DNA of 64,000 bases from Oscillospiraceae bacterium (GTDB taxonomy: Bacteria > Bacillota > Clostridia > Oscillospirales > UBA929): the NCBI GenBank assembly GCA_009777475.1, contig WRLU01000011.1, forward strand, positions 1 through 64,000. Reading direction: 5' to 3'. Of this stretch, positions 6,568 to 16,449 are shown in pieces. Each line of letters begins with the position of its first letter. Position 1 is the stretch's first letter. The position numbers and the translations under genes are program-made. A model generated the notes under the pieces. That model saw only the letters and a list, made by a program, of their open reading frames with translations. It was not told the DNA's origin and made no database searches.

Positions 6568-8430
6568 ATGAAAACCAGAGAAGATTTGAAGGCTATACGC
6601 TCAAATACCATAGACAGGCTCAATGCGTACAAGGATCCGGCTCAAAACAATGTGCGTGTTGTGGTTGGGATGGCAACCTGCGGGATTGCCGCTGGAGCAA
6701 AGCCTGTTTTAGAGGCTTGCTTAGACAAAACGAGTGAGCTTAGCAATGTTGCTGTTTGTCAAACCGGGTGTGTGGGTCTTTGTCAGCTTGAACCGGTGCT
6801 GGAGGTATTCATGCCCGGGGGCAAAAGGTTCACCTATGTCAGGGTAGACCCTGAAAAAGCCGCTCAGATAATAAACGAGCATATTATAAACGGCAGGGCT
6901 TTAACCGAATACACTATTGGGGCAAACAGTGCGGGGCAGGAATCTTGTGTCTCTTTAGATGATGCTGGCTTTTACAAAAAACAGCTGCGTATTGCTATGC
7001 GTAACTGCGGATGCATAGACCCTGAGAACATAGACGAGTATATAGCCTATGACGGCTACTCAGCGTTAGAGCGGGCTTTAACCGAGCAATCCCCCCAAGA
7101 GGTAATAGATATTGTTTTAAAATCAGGCTTGCGCGGGCGGGGCGGGGCTGGCTTCCCAACCGGCAAAAAGTGGCAGTTCGCTGCCGGGGCACCGGGCGAT
7201 GTAAAATATGTCGCCTGCAACGCCGATGAAGGCGACCCGGGTGCGTTTATGGACCGCAGCTTATTGGAGGGTGACCCGCACAGTATTATTGAAGCAATGA
7301 TTTTAGCCGGATATGCCATAGGCGGGGGCCAGGGGTATATATATGTACGCGCCGAATACCCCCTTGCTATTGAACGATTAAAAATTGCCATACAGCAGGC
7401 GAAAGAATACGGTCTTTTGGGGCAGAATATTTTAGGAACCGACTTTAGCTTTGATTTGGAAATCCGTTTAGGTGCCGGAGCCTTTGTCTGCGGCGAAGAA
7501 ACAGCTTTGATGACCAGTATTGAGGGTAAGCGCGGAGAACCCCGTCCAAGACCCCCATTCCCTGCAATTAAGGGGCTGTTTGGCAAGCCCACTCTGCTCA
7601 ATAACGTTGAGACCTATGCCAATATTCCATGGATTTTCCAAAATGGATGGGAAAATTTTGCAAAAATCGGAACAGAGCGAGCCAAAGGCACCAAGGTGTT
7701 TGCCTTGGGAGGAAAGGTCACAAGCACCGGTTTAGTGGAGGTTCCAATGGGAACTACTCTTCGCGAGGTTGTCGAGGATATAGGTTGTGGCTGCCCGGGT
7801 GGGAAGAAATTTAAGGCGGCACAAACTGGAGGGCCCTCCGGCGGCTGTATACCCGCTGAGCATATTGACGTACCCATTGACTATGAATCTCTTGGAGCAA
7901 TAGGCTCAATGATGGGGTCCGGCGGGCTGATTGTCGTGGATGAAGACAACTGCATGGTAGATATTGCAAGGTACTTTTTGGATTTCACGGTGGAAGAGTC
8001 CTGCGGCAAATGCACCCCCTGCAGAATCGGAACGCGCCGGATGCACCAGATTCTCGACAAAATCACCGAAGGCAAGGCAGATATAAAGGATTTAGAGACC
8101 TTAGATGACCTCTGCGGTCACATTAACCGTAACAGCCTCTGTGGATTAGGGCAAACTGCGCCAAACCCGGTGCTTTCCACTATGCGTTATTTCCGGGATG
8201 AGTATATTTCTCACGTTAAAGATAAAAAATGTCCTGCAGGAGCATGTAAGAGCCTTCTGCAATATGTCATTAACGACAAATGTATCGGCTGTACTGCCTG
8301 CGTAAAGGTCTGTCCAACGGATGCTATATCCGGTGAACGCAAACAGAAGCACTCCATAGACCCCGATAAGTGCATAAAATGCGATGCTTGTATACAAAAA
8401 TGCAAGTTTGGTGCTATTGATAAGAAATAA
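6568..8430 (+). CDS. NuoF-like NADH-binding flavoprotein subunit of [FeFe] hydrogenase (HydB type)
   Basis: The diaphorase subunit binds NAD(H), FMN and Fe-S clusters and passes electrons to or from HydA. The ATG at 6568 lies 7 bp after AAAGGAG. Domains in order: an N-terminal thioredoxin-like [2Fe-2S] domain with Cys at TCGIAAG and CQTGCVGLC (1-110); the FMN/NADH fold with GRGGAGFPTGKKW (about 190) and GAGAFVCGEETAL; an SLBB domain; the N3-type cluster ESCGKCTPCRIG (about 475); and a C-terminal pair of [4Fe-4S] motifs CIGCTACVKVCP and CIKCDACIQKC. At 620 residues it has the length of HydB, longer than complex I NuoF. Confidence 0.93.
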   Translation: MKTREDLKAIRSNTIDRLNAYKDPAQNNVRVVVGMATCGIAAGAKPVLEACLDKTSELSNVAVCQTGCVGLCQLEPVLEVFMPGGKRFTYVRVDPEKAAQIINEHIINGRALTEYTIGANSAGQESCVSLDDAGFYKKQLRIAMRNCGCIDPENIDEYIAYDGYSALERALTEQSPQEVIDIVLKSGLRGRGGAGFPTGKKWQFAAGAPGDVKYVACNADEGDPGAFMDRSLLEGDPHSIIEAMILAGYAIGGGQGYIYVRAEYPLAIERLKIAIQQAKEYGLLGQNILGTDFSFDLEIRLGAGAFVCGEETALMTSIEGKRGEPRPRPPFPAIKGLFGKPTLLNNVETYANIPWIFQNGWENFAKIGTERAKGTKVFALGGKVTSTGLVEVPMGTTLREVVEDIGCGCPGGKKFKAAQTGGPSGGCIPAEHIDVPIDYESLGAIGSMMGSGGLIVVDEDNCMVDIARYFLDFTVEESCGKCTPCRIGTRRMHQILDKITEGKADIKDLETLDDLCGHINRNSLCGLGQTAPNPVLSTMRYFRDEYISHVKDKKCPAGACKSLLQYVINDKCIGCTACVKVCPTDAISGERKQKHSIDPDKCIKCDACIQKCKFGAIDKK

Positions 8431-8446
8431 GGAGGTATTCGCCAGT

Positions 8447-10189
8447 ATGGTAAATCTGAAAATTAACGATACTCCCGTTCAAGTGCCGGACGGAACTACG
8501 ATTTTGGAGGCAGCGCGAACGGTTGGTATTGAAATCCCTACTTTGTGCTATATGAAAAAAATCAACGCCATTGGTGCCTGCCGGATTTGCGTGGTTGAAG
8601 TCAAGGGAGCCAGATCCCTGGTTGCAGCCTGTGTTTACCCGGTAAGCGATGGCATGGAGGTACAGACCAATTCCCCGGCAGTTGCCAAAGCACGGCGCAC
8701 AACACTTGAGCTTGTGCTGTCAAATCACCGGATGGACTGCCTGACCTGCTTGAGAAACCAAAACTGCGAATTGCAGAAATTAGCCAAGGATTTCGGCATC
8801 CAGGAAATACGCTTTAATTGTGACAATTCAGAGCCGCAGATAGAGGATTCTGCGATTCATCTGGTGAGGGATAACTCCAAATGTATTTTATGCCGCCGCT
8901 GTGTTGCCGTTTGTAAGGAAGAGCAGTCTGTAGCTGTTATCGGACCCAATGACCGTGGTGCCGAAACGCACATTTCCTGTGCTTTTGACCGTGATTTATC
9001 TGAGGTCCCATGCGTTTCATGCGGTCAGTGTACCGCCGTATGTCCAACCGCGGCACTTTCTGAGAGGGATCAATCCCAAGAAGTATTCGATGCTTTGGCC
9101 GACCCTAAAAAACACGTGGTTGTAGGTGCCGCCCCATCTGTCAGGGTAACATTAGGCGAGTGCTTTGACGTGCCGATCGGCAGCAATATCCAAGGTAAGA
9201 TGTACGCCGCTCTGAAACGGCTAGGGTTTGACAAGGTGTTTGATGTTAACGTTACAGCCGATTTAACTATCACGGAGGAAGCCAACGAGCTTGTAAGCCG
9301 TATCAAAAACGGAGGCACACTTCCTTTGATCACCTCATGCTCTCCCGGATGGATTCAGTTTTGCGAACAGTATTACCCCGACTTCATCCCAAATTTGTCG
9401 AGCTGCAAGAGTCCTCAGCAGATGTTTGGCGCAATGATGAAGACCTGGTACGCTCAAAATGCAAATGTTGCCCCTGAGGATGTTTTTGTGGTTACTATTA
9501 TGCCCTGTACAGCAAAGAAGGTTGAAAGCCGCAGGGAGGGGACATCTGCCGTAAAAGGTCTGTTTGACGTAGACGTGGCACTTACCACACGCGAGTTTTC
9601 AAGAATGATTGCCCAAGCGGGGATTATGTTTAAGGATTTGCCCGATGAGGAACCGGATAACGATTTTTCCGGGGCAACCGGTGCTGGGGTAATATTTGGG
9701 GCAACCGGAGGCGTGATGGAAGCATCCTTACGTACCGCGGTGGAAACCATCACAGGGAAAGAGCTTCCAAGCGTGGACTTCACAGATGTACGCGGTGTTG
9801 AGGGTATAAAGGAAGCAGTTTATGATGTCGGTGATTTGAAGGTACGCGTGGCAGTTGCATCCGGTATATCCAATGCCCGGAAGCTGCTGGAACTAGTCAG
9901 GAGCGGCGAGAGACAGTATGAATTTATCGAAATCATGGGATGCCCGGGTGGCTGTGTCAATGGCGGCGGCCAGCCTATACAGCCACAGTCGGTACGGAAC
10001 TTCACCGATCTCCGCGCCGACCGCGCCAAGGCACTATATGACATGGATAAAGATTTACCTTTGCGCAAAAGCCATGAAAACCCGCTTATTAAAGCTATTT
10101 ACAAGGATTATCTTGGTGAGCCCGGCGGGCATAAGGCGCATGAAATTTTGCACACAAAATATGCGGTAAAGGAAAAATATAGACTGTAG
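8447..10189 (+). CDS. hydA: [FeFe] hydrogenase catalytic subunit (HydA type)
   Basis: This subunit makes or oxidises H2 at the H-cluster. The start at 8447 follows an AAGGAGG site that overlaps the end of the upstream gene. The 580 residues contain a [2Fe-2S] ferredoxin domain (CYMKKINAIGACRIC), a His-Cys [4Fe-4S] motif (HRMDCLTCLRNQNC), two [4Fe-4S] motifs (CILCRRCVAVC, CVSCGQCTAVC) and the three H-cluster signatures: TSCSPGW, MPCTAKK and EIMGCPGGCVNGGGQP. The small-subunit region follows. With the two upstream subunits it probably couples NADH and reduced ferredoxin oxidation to H2 formation. The maturases HydEFG are not in the window. Confidence 0.95.
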   Translation: MVNLKINDTPVQVPDGTTILEAARTVGIEIPTLCYMKKINAIGACRICVVEVKGARSLVAACVYPVSDGMEVQTNSPAVAKARRTTLELVLSNHRMDCLTCLRNQNCELQKLAKDFGIQEIRFNCDNSEPQIEDSAIHLVRDNSKCILCRRCVAVCKEEQSVAVIGPNDRGAETHISCAFDRDLSEVPCVSCGQCTAVCPTAALSERDQSQEVFDALADPKKHVVVGAAPSVRVTLGECFDVPIGSNIQGKMYAALKRLGFDKVFDVNVTADLTITEEANELVSRIKNGGTLPLITSCSPGWIQFCEQYYPDFIPNLSSCKSPQQMFGAMMKTWYAQNANVAPEDVFVVTIMPCTAKKVESRREGTSAVKGLFDVDVALTTREFSRMIAQAGIMFKDLPDEEPDNDFSGATGAGVIFGATGGVMEASLRTAVETITGKELPSVDFTDVRGVEGIKEAVYDVGDLKVRVAVASGISNARKLLELVRSGERQYEFIEIMGCPGGCVNGGGQPIQPQSVRNFTDLRADRAKALYDMDKDLPLRKSHENPLIKAIYKDYLGEPGGHKAHEILHTKYAVKEKYRL

Positions 10190-10195
10190 GGAGAC

Positions 10196-10237
10196 CGCAG
10201 AGAATGACCCGGCGGAAACGCCGGGTCATTCTCTGCG
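10196..10237. other. Perfect 19-bp hairpin after the hydrogenase operon
   Basis: CGCAGAGAATGACCCGGCG (10196-10214) and its exact complement (10219-10237) enclose a GAAA loop. No T-run follows on either strand, so it is not a classic intrinsic terminator; it could protect the 3' end of the transcript or be a dispersed element. Confidence 0.7.
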
Positions 10238-10401
10238 TAAGCGATGCTAGAGCTCTACTCCTGCCGACTGAGCTCACCGGAGGTGGCAGATAGTGGATTG
10301 AGTGTTATTTCGGTTTGAGTGCTGAGAAATACAGAGACTTGACATTTGGTGTATAATCATTGTGACGGCAATTTTTCGCTGGGGAATGCGGGGGGGCTTT
10401 G

Positions 10402-11274
10402 ATGAAACGTGTGGTAGCTCTTGGTTTTTTTGATGGTGTTCACATAGGGCATGGCAGGCTTCTGCAAAAAACACTCATCCGGGCAGAACAGATAGGCGGC
10501 ATTGCCTCTGCCTTGACGTTTGAAAATCACCCTATGGCGTTAATACATGGGAATCCGTTGCCCCTTTTATGCTCCGGCGAGGAGCGTCTGCGGATGATTA
10601 AGGTTCATTATAAAATCCCGGAGGTAATTTTCATGCCCTTTGACCGGACACTTAGAAAATTACCGTGGCAACTGTATATCGAAGATATTTTAATAGGACA
10701 GATGAACGCTGCCCATGTGGTTGCAGGGCATGACTTTACATTCGGGCATAATGGAGAGGGTACACCCGAGCTTTTGCAGGAACGCTGCCAGATGCTGGAA
10801 GTAGGCTGTGACATTATACCCCCTCAGTGCCTGCACGGCGTTAGGGTAAGCTCTACATACATCAGGGAGCTTATAGGCAAGGGCGAGGTTGAACTGGCAG
10901 CTGGATTTTTAGGGCGACATTACAGCTTGCCCGGCGTTGTCACACAAGGAAGGGGAAAGGGCAGAGAGATGGGCTTCCCCACAGCAAATATCCTCCTGCC
11001 CCCCGAAAGACAACATCCGGCATTCGGCGTATATGCTACCAGGGTTTCTTTCAACGGCGGTGTATATCCGGCTGTTACTAATGTCGGGCTGAGGCCTACC
11101 TTTGAAAATGAGAGCCAGCCGGTGATAGAGTCCTTCCTTTTAGACTGGCAGGGTGATTTATACGGCAGGCGCATTGATGTTTCATTTCTCCGTTTTCTGC
11201 GCGGTGAACAAAAATTCCCCAACATACAGGCCTTGAAGGCTCAAATCGCCAAAGATATTGCCCAATCAAGGTGA
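10402..11274 (+). CDS. ribF: Bifunctional riboflavin kinase / FAD synthetase
   Basis: RibF phosphorylates riboflavin to FMN and adenylylates it to FAD. The ATG at 10402 follows a G-rich stretch. The 290-residue protein has the N-terminal nucleotidyltransferase domain (GFFDGVHIGHGRLL, then HDFTFGHNGEG and the SSTYIRELI motif) and the C-terminal riboflavin kinase domain (GRGKGREMGFPTANI, NVGLRPTF, FLRFLRGEQKF). The next gene, spoIIIE, starts 15 bp after its stop, so the two are probably co-transcribed. Confidence 0.94.
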   Translation: MKRVVALGFFDGVHIGHGRLLQKTLIRAEQIGGIASALTFENHPMALIHGNPLPLLCSGEERLRMIKVHYKIPEVIFMPFDRTLRKLPWQLYIEDILIGQMNAAHVVAGHDFTFGHNGEGTPELLQERCQMLEVGCDIIPPQCLHGVRVSSTYIRELIGKGEVELAAGFLGRHYSLPGVVTQGRGKGREMGFPTANILLPPERQHPAFGVYATRVSFNGGVYPAVTNVGLRPTFENESQPVIESFLLDWQGDLYGRRIDVSFLRFLRGEQKFPNIQALKAQIAKDIAQSR

Positions 11275-11288
11275 AACGAGGTGCTTTT

Positions 11289-13670
11289 ATGTCCAGACAA
11301 AGAAAGACAACAAAAAAAACTCCCCCTAAAAGCAGGGCTGCCGAACGCACGCCTATACGACGAGAAGTGGGTGCCCTAGCGTGCTTTTTGCTTTCTGTGT
11401 TCACTCTTATTGGGCTGTTTAGCCCGGAGGCATGGTTCATCCGATTCACTCGTGCCGTTTTGGGCGGCGTTATAGGCAGAGGCTTTTGGCTGCTGCCCTT
11501 CGCGCTGCTTGCCGCCTCCGTTATGCTGTTGTTCCACCGGGGCAGACCGGTGCGTCTGCGCCTGACCTGCGTTTTGCTCATGCCCTTGTTTGCAAGCATA
11601 CTACTCCATTTATTCTTCAACGACAAAACAAATTGGACTGTTGAGGAGCTGTGGGCTTGGAAATCCCTTATTGGCGGCGAGGTCATTGAAAGCGGCGGAG
11701 TTGCCGGGGGTCTAATGGCACAAGCTCTTAAAAGCGCGCTCACATTGCCCGGCGCAACGATTGTTTTGATTCTCTGTATTCTCGTAGATGTGTGCATTCT
11801 GTTTCGCATTAACCCAGTTGCCCTTTACGATGACTTAAAAAACCGTCCGCGCCGTGAATACGAGCGTGAGGATGCTCCAAAGCCGATCAAAAGACGCAAA
11901 GAAGAGCCTTTGGTAAATCAAGGATGCAAAAAAAGGAGGTTACATGACCCCGATATTGTTTCCATCCCTTTTGCAGATTCATATACGCCGGCGGACACCT
12001 CCCAGGCCGCCGAATCCTCTGCTGTTGCCGTTCAGGCTCCCCCGGAGATACCGGACAGTCTGCCGGAGGTGCCGTTTACTATTACTATTGAGGATTCAGT
12101 GGAGCAAGACGGCACAGATGAAGACACTGCACCGGCATATAAACCCGAAGCCCTTGAAGCTTCCGGCACCCAGATTGAGAAGCCCTACAAATATCCGCCC
12201 ATTGATTTATTAAATCCCGCCAGGCAAACTAAAAGGGCCGATACGGCTGGTGAGGTTTTGAAGCATAAAGACAGACTAGCGGAGTCCTTGGAAAATTTCT
12301 CAATAAACGGTGAAATTATTAATCATATCCGTGGCCCTTCGGTTACACGGTATGACCTCAAGCTTGGCACCGGGGTGCGGCTGAGTACCCTGACCAGCCG
12401 GTCGGAGGATATTGCCTTGGCTCTGGGCGTGATTGCCGTCAATATTGCCCCCGTGGCGGGCAAGGTCAATGTTGTGGGCATTGAGGTTCCCAACACAACC
12501 GTTTCCACTGTTTACATTCGCGAGCTAATTGAATCGGGCAATTTCCAAGAGGCCACTAAAGCGACAGCCTTTGTCCTTGGAAGGGATATAAGCGGAAGCA
12601 ACATAGTCTGTGACATTACGAAGCTTGTACATTTGCTTATAGCCGGAACAACAGGGAGCGGCAAATCAGTATGCATCAACAGTCTGATTGTTTCCCTCCT
12701 ATACAAGGCCTCGCCTGATGAGCTGAAGTTTATTATGATCGACCCTAAGATGGTTGAGTTGGGACGTTACAACGGCATACCGCATTTGCTGACACCTGTG
12801 GTCAACGACCCGAGGGAGGCCGCCGAGGCTCTGGAATGGGCAGTTGTTGAGATGGACAACCGTTTTAAAAAGCTGATGGAGTACGGCAAGCGGGATATTG
12901 ATTCGTATAATCAATCAATAAAGGGGGATCCCGAAGGCAAGCCTATGCCCCGGATTGTTGTAATTATTGACGAAATGGCGGATTTGATGATGGTTGCCGG
13001 AAAAGAGGTAGAAACTGCCATTGCACGAGTAGCACAAAAGGCGCGTGCCTGCGGGATACATCTTATTTTAGCAACACAGAGGCCTGAGGCGAAGGTAGTT
13101 ACCGGAATCATCAAGGCAAACATACCCTCACGCATCGGGCTTATGGTCAAGTCGAACATAAACAGCCGCATTATATTAGATGAATCAGGTGCCGAAAAGC
13201 TAGTTGGCTACGGTGATATGCTGTATCTGCCCTATAATGCTCCGAGACCCTTGCGCGTTCAGGGATGCTTTGTAGACGAGCCTGAGGTTGAGCGAGTGGT
13301 GTCATTTTTGAAGGAAAATGTTGGGGAGGCTGAGTACTCTGAGGATATAAAAGCACACATGGAAAATGCAACAAAAATGGGAAAAGATCTGCCGGACTCC
13401 GGGGCAAGCCCAGGGGGTACCCCGGATACATTAAGCCAGGAGGACGATATGCTTCCATCGGCAATAGAGCTAACCATAGAGGCAGGGCAGGCCTCAACCT
13501 CTTACCTGCAACGGCGGCTTAAATTAGGCTTTGCCAGGGCAGCAAGGCTGATGGACATGATGGAGGAACGAGGAATAGTAGGACCAAACGAGGGGGCAAA
13601 GCCCCGGCAGGTACTGTATACTCCCGAACAGTGGGCGGCTGTTATTTCAATAGACCAGGAGAGCTTGTAA
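11289..13670 (+). CDS. spoIIIE: DNA translocase SpoIIIE/FtsK
   Basis: A membrane-anchored hexameric DNA pump that clears chromosomes through the division or sporulation septum. I chose the ATG at 11289 (after GAGGTG) over an in-frame GTG at 11271 that overlaps the ribF stop. The 793 residues show several N-terminal membrane segments (about 25-180), an acidic/proline-rich linker, the motor with Walker A GTTGSGKSVCIN (about 455) and Walker B VVIIDEMADLMM, and a C-terminal gamma winged-helix domain (about 720-785) that reads chromosomal orientation sequences. The sporulation genes elsewhere in the window favour the SpoIIIE name. Confidence 0.92.
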   Translation: MSRQRKTTKKTPPKSRAAERTPIRREVGALACFLLSVFTLIGLFSPEAWFIRFTRAVLGGVIGRGFWLLPFALLAASVMLLFHRGRPVRLRLTCVLLMPLFASILLHLFFNDKTNWTVEELWAWKSLIGGEVIESGGVAGGLMAQALKSALTLPGATIVLILCILVDVCILFRINPVALYDDLKNRPRREYEREDAPKPIKRRKEEPLVNQGCKKRRLHDPDIVSIPFADSYTPADTSQAAESSAVAVQAPPEIPDSLPEVPFTITIEDSVEQDGTDEDTAPAYKPEALEASGTQIEKPYKYPPIDLLNPARQTKRADTAGEVLKHKDRLAESLENFSINGEIINHIRGPSVTRYDLKLGTGVRLSTLTSRSEDIALALGVIAVNIAPVAGKVNVVGIEVPNTTVSTVYIRELIESGNFQEATKATAFVLGRDISGSNIVCDITKLVHLLIAGTTGSGKSVCINSLIVSLLYKASPDELKFIMIDPKMVELGRYNGIPHLLTPVVNDPREAAEALEWAVVEMDNRFKKLMEYGKRDIDSYNQSIKGDPEGKPMPRIVVIIDEMADLMMVAGKEVETAIARVAQKARACGIHLILATQRPEAKVVTGIIKANIPSRIGLMVKSNINSRIILDESGAEKLVGYGDMLYLPYNAPRPLRVQGCFVDEPEVERVVSFLKENVGEAEYSEDIKAHMENATKMGKDLPDSGASPGGTPDTLSQEDDMLPSAIELTIEAGQASTSYLQRRLKLGFARAARLMDMMEERGIVGPNEGAKPRQVLYTPEQWAAVISIDQESL

Positions 13671-13680
13671 GCGCCCCCCA

Positions 13681-13724
13681 GAAAAAAGCCCTTAAGTAAT
13701 TATATCACCGCCGCTTAAAAGGGT
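13681..13724 (-). terminator. Terminator of the P-type ATPase gene
   Basis: On the minus strand CCCTTTTAAG and CTTAAGGG form an imperfect stem followed by GCTTTTTTC. It lies between convergent spoIIIE and the ATPase gene. Confidence 0.6.
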
Positions 13725-13755
13725 GTCGCAGGCAAAAAACAGCAGTGGATGCCGA

Positions 13756-16308
13756 TTAATTGTCCTTTGACCACTTTTGAGCCTCAATGAACAAAAGCAT
13801 AACCAAACACAGGGCGATTATCTGCATCCACTGCAGCCAGCCGGGCATTTGCAGCCCAAACGCAAGGCGCAATGGTGAAATAATCACTACCGCAAGCTGT
13901 AAAAGCCCGCTTCCCATAAACGCCGGAAGCATAAACGAACGGCGGAAGCTCATCTGGAAAATGCTGATGTGTTCCGAACGGAACCCCAGTGCCGCGAAAA
14001 GCTGGGAGAGCGACAGGGTTAAAAACGCCATAGTCGTCCCCATTTGAGGTGAAACAGCACAGCCCAAAAGGTAAGCGGTTATGGTAAGGGATGCCTCAAC
14101 AGCCCCTATGCCCAAAATCATCAGCCATTCTTTCCCTGAAAAAAAGGACTTATCTCGGTCGCGAGGCCGCCTTTTCATAATATCCTTTTCGGCCGGCTCT
14201 GTGCCTAACGCCAACGCCGGGAAGCTGTCTGTCACAAGGTTTATCCATAGGATATGCACCGGAGCTAAGAAAACATGGCCGTACGATGTCCATCCTGCAA
14301 GTGTTGCCGCCAGTATGGCAATGACCTCCCCGGCATTGGAAGAGAGCAGGAATTTTACAGTTTTGTGTATGTTATCAAAAATACGGCGTCCTTCCTTCAC
14401 GGCGGTGACAATGGTATGAAAATTATCGTCTGTAAGAATTATGTCGGAGGCTCCGCGCGAAACGTCTGTACCCGAACGCCCCATAGCTATCCCTATGTCG
14501 GCTTTCCGCAAAGCGGGGGCATCGTTAACCCCATCGCCTGTCATTGATACGACCTTGCCCAAATTTTGCCAAGCACTAATAATCCGTGACTTATGATGGG
14601 GGGAAACCCTGGCGTATACTCCGATTTTTTCAATTCCCCTCTCTAATTCCGCATCACTCATGGCATCAAGCTCTGCCCCGGTAACTGCCCTGTTGGCACG
14701 TTTTTGTCCTAAAATGCCTATTTCTCTGGCGATAGCCACAGCGGTAATTTTATGATCCCCGGTAATCATAACAGGGGTAATTCCGGCATTACGGCAAAGG
14801 GCAATGGCTTTTTTCGCCTCGACCCGGGGCGGGTCGATCATCCCCGCTAATCCAATAAACGTCAATTCCTTTTCCCAATTGCCTAAGGTTAATTGTCCAT
14901 GGTAAATTGTTTTATAGGCAAATGCTAATACCCGAAGAGCGTTTCCTGCCATTTCTTCGTTTTTGCCTTCAGCAATCGCGCTTTCTGCCGGAGATATACG
15001 GCATTTTGAAAGCAGAACATCCGGCGCACCTTTGACAAAAATGCACATGCCGCCATCTGGAAGTTTCACGGCGACACTTGAAAGCTTACGTTCTGAGTCG
15101 AATGGGATCTCGCCCTCCCTCCTCCGTTCTTTTATCTCCTTGTGTGTCCATTTTTTGTTTTTGAGCAGATACTCTATCAGTGCTGTTTCGGTCGGGTCAC
15201 CGGTCAGCTTGCCATTGCTGTCAAAACGGCTGTCGTTGTTATGCCCCATTGCCCGAAATAACAGTTTTTCATCGTTCGACCAAATCTGAGAGACCGTCAT
15301 GCGGTTTTGGGTAAGAGTCCCGGTTTTGTCAGAGCAGATAACATGAGTGCTGCCCAAGGTTTCCACAGCGGGCAGACGGCGTATGATGGCGTTTCTGCCA
15401 GCCATACGGCTCATACCCATAGCCAGAACTATTGTGACCACGGCCACCATGCCCTCTGGGATAGCCGCCACAGCCAAGCTGACGGCAAGCATAAATGACT
15501 GCACTGCCCCAGAACCCATTCCGGAGATAATGTTCAAGGCAAAAACAATTCCGGCTACGGCTAATACTCCTATAGAAATTGTACGTGAAATGTTGGTAAG
15601 AGTTTTCTGAAGAGGAGTCAGATCCTTTTTAGTTTTGTCCAGAGCGTGGGCAATGGCACCCATTTGAGTGTCCATTCCAGTTGCGGCAACAACTCCCCTG
15701 CCTCTGCCGTATGTAGCCGCCGTGCCCATAAATGCCATATTGATTCTGTCTCCCAGAGGCAGAGTCTCTTTTCCTAGCAGCTCTGCCGTTTTCTCTACAG
15801 GGACGGATTCACCGGTCAATGCCGATTCCTCGATTTTAAGCGAGCAGCTTTCTATAAGGCGGATATCTGCGGGAACAGCATCCCCCGCCTCCAAGAGTAC
15901 AATGTCCCCTATCACTAATTCCTTGGCAGAAATCCTCTCAGGTGACCCATTACGCAAAACCTTAGCACTCGGCCTGGTTAATTTTTTCAAGGCATCTAAG
16001 GCCGCTTCGGCGCGAGCTTCCTGTATTGCTCCAAGCACCGCATTAAGTAAAACTACTGCTAAAATTATAACGGTGTCTATCATTTCATGGGCAATTACCG
16101 CCGAAACAGCAGCTGCCGCTATTAGCACCCATATCATCAAATCGTTGAATTGGGCTAAAAAAATACCAAGAGGCGTTTTTTTAGTGCTTTGGGCAATGGC
16201 ATTTTCGCCATCCCGGGCAAGCCGGTTTACCGCCTCTTTGGAGGTAAGCCCCGACAGAGAACTCTCTGTTTTTTGAAGAAGCTCACGTTCGCTCATGCTG
16301 TGCCACAT
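13756..16308 (-). CDS. P2-type cation-transporting ATPase, probably Ca2+
   Basis: An integral membrane pump of the SERCA/PMCA-like family that exports cations, most likely Ca2+. The start at 16308 (MWHSMSEREL) lies about 10 bp after AGAGGGG; an ATG at 16329 is the alternative. Visible motifs: TGES in ALTGESVPVEK (actuator domain), PEGM in the fourth membrane helix, the phosphorylated Asp in CSDKTGTLTQN (about 325), and TGDGVNDAPALRKADIGIAMG in the hinge. NLVTDSFPALALG in the C-terminal membrane part and the 850-residue length fit Ca2+ pumps such as YloB. Metal choice is inference. Confidence 0.88.
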   Translation of the reverse strand: MWHSMSERELLQKTESSLSGLTSKEAVNRLARDGENAIAQSTKKTPLGIFLAQFNDLMIWVLIAAAAVSAVIAHEMIDTVIILAVVLLNAVLGAIQEARAEAALDALKKLTRPSAKVLRNGSPERISAKELVIGDIVLLEAGDAVPADIRLIESCSLKIEESALTGESVPVEKTAELLGKETLPLGDRINMAFMGTAATYGRGRGVVAATGMDTQMGAIAHALDKTKKDLTPLQKTLTNISRTISIGVLAVAGIVFALNIISGMGSGAVQSFMLAVSLAVAAIPEGMVAVVTIVLAMGMSRMAGRNAIIRRLPAVETLGSTHVICSDKTGTLTQNRMTVSQIWSNDEKLLFRAMGHNNDSRFDSNGKLTGDPTETALIEYLLKNKKWTHKEIKERRREGEIPFDSERKLSSVAVKLPDGGMCIFVKGAPDVLLSKCRISPAESAIAEGKNEEMAGNALRVLAFAYKTIYHGQLTLGNWEKELTFIGLAGMIDPPRVEAKKAIALCRNAGITPVMITGDHKITAVAIAREIGILGQKRANRAVTGAELDAMSDAELERGIEKIGVYARVSPHHKSRIISAWQNLGKVVSMTGDGVNDAPALRKADIGIAMGRSGTDVSRGASDIILTDDNFHTIVTAVKEGRRIFDNIHKTVKFLLSSNAGEVIAILAATLAGWTSYGHVFLAPVHILWINLVTDSFPALALGTEPAEKDIMKRRPRDRDKSFFSGKEWLMILGIGAVEASLTITAYLLGCAVSPQMGTTMAFLTLSLSQLFAALGFRSEHISIFQMSFRRSFMLPAFMGSGLLQLAVVIISPLRLAFGLQMPGWLQWMQIIALCLVMLLFIEAQKWSKDN

Positions 16309-16449
16309 ACTCACATATCCCCTCTGCATACCATATGCTTTATACTATGGACTTGCTGTGGGCAATATGCAAGAAAATCCGTCCACGCTTTACCCATGGG
16401 CGAATTTTCTTATAGTGTCCTGAAGAAACAGGGCCTGTATTTTTATATT

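Noticed and set aside
10243..10275. tRNA-like D-arm sequence on the minus strand
   Set aside because: Only the D-arm pattern, with an insertion in the loop, can be seen; no acceptor, anticodon or T arm is present, so it is not called as a tRNA gene.
10339..10357. TTGACA and TATAAT upstream of ribF
   Set aside because: The two boxes are only 7 bp apart, so they cannot form one SigA promoter; no partner box at 16-18 bp was found.
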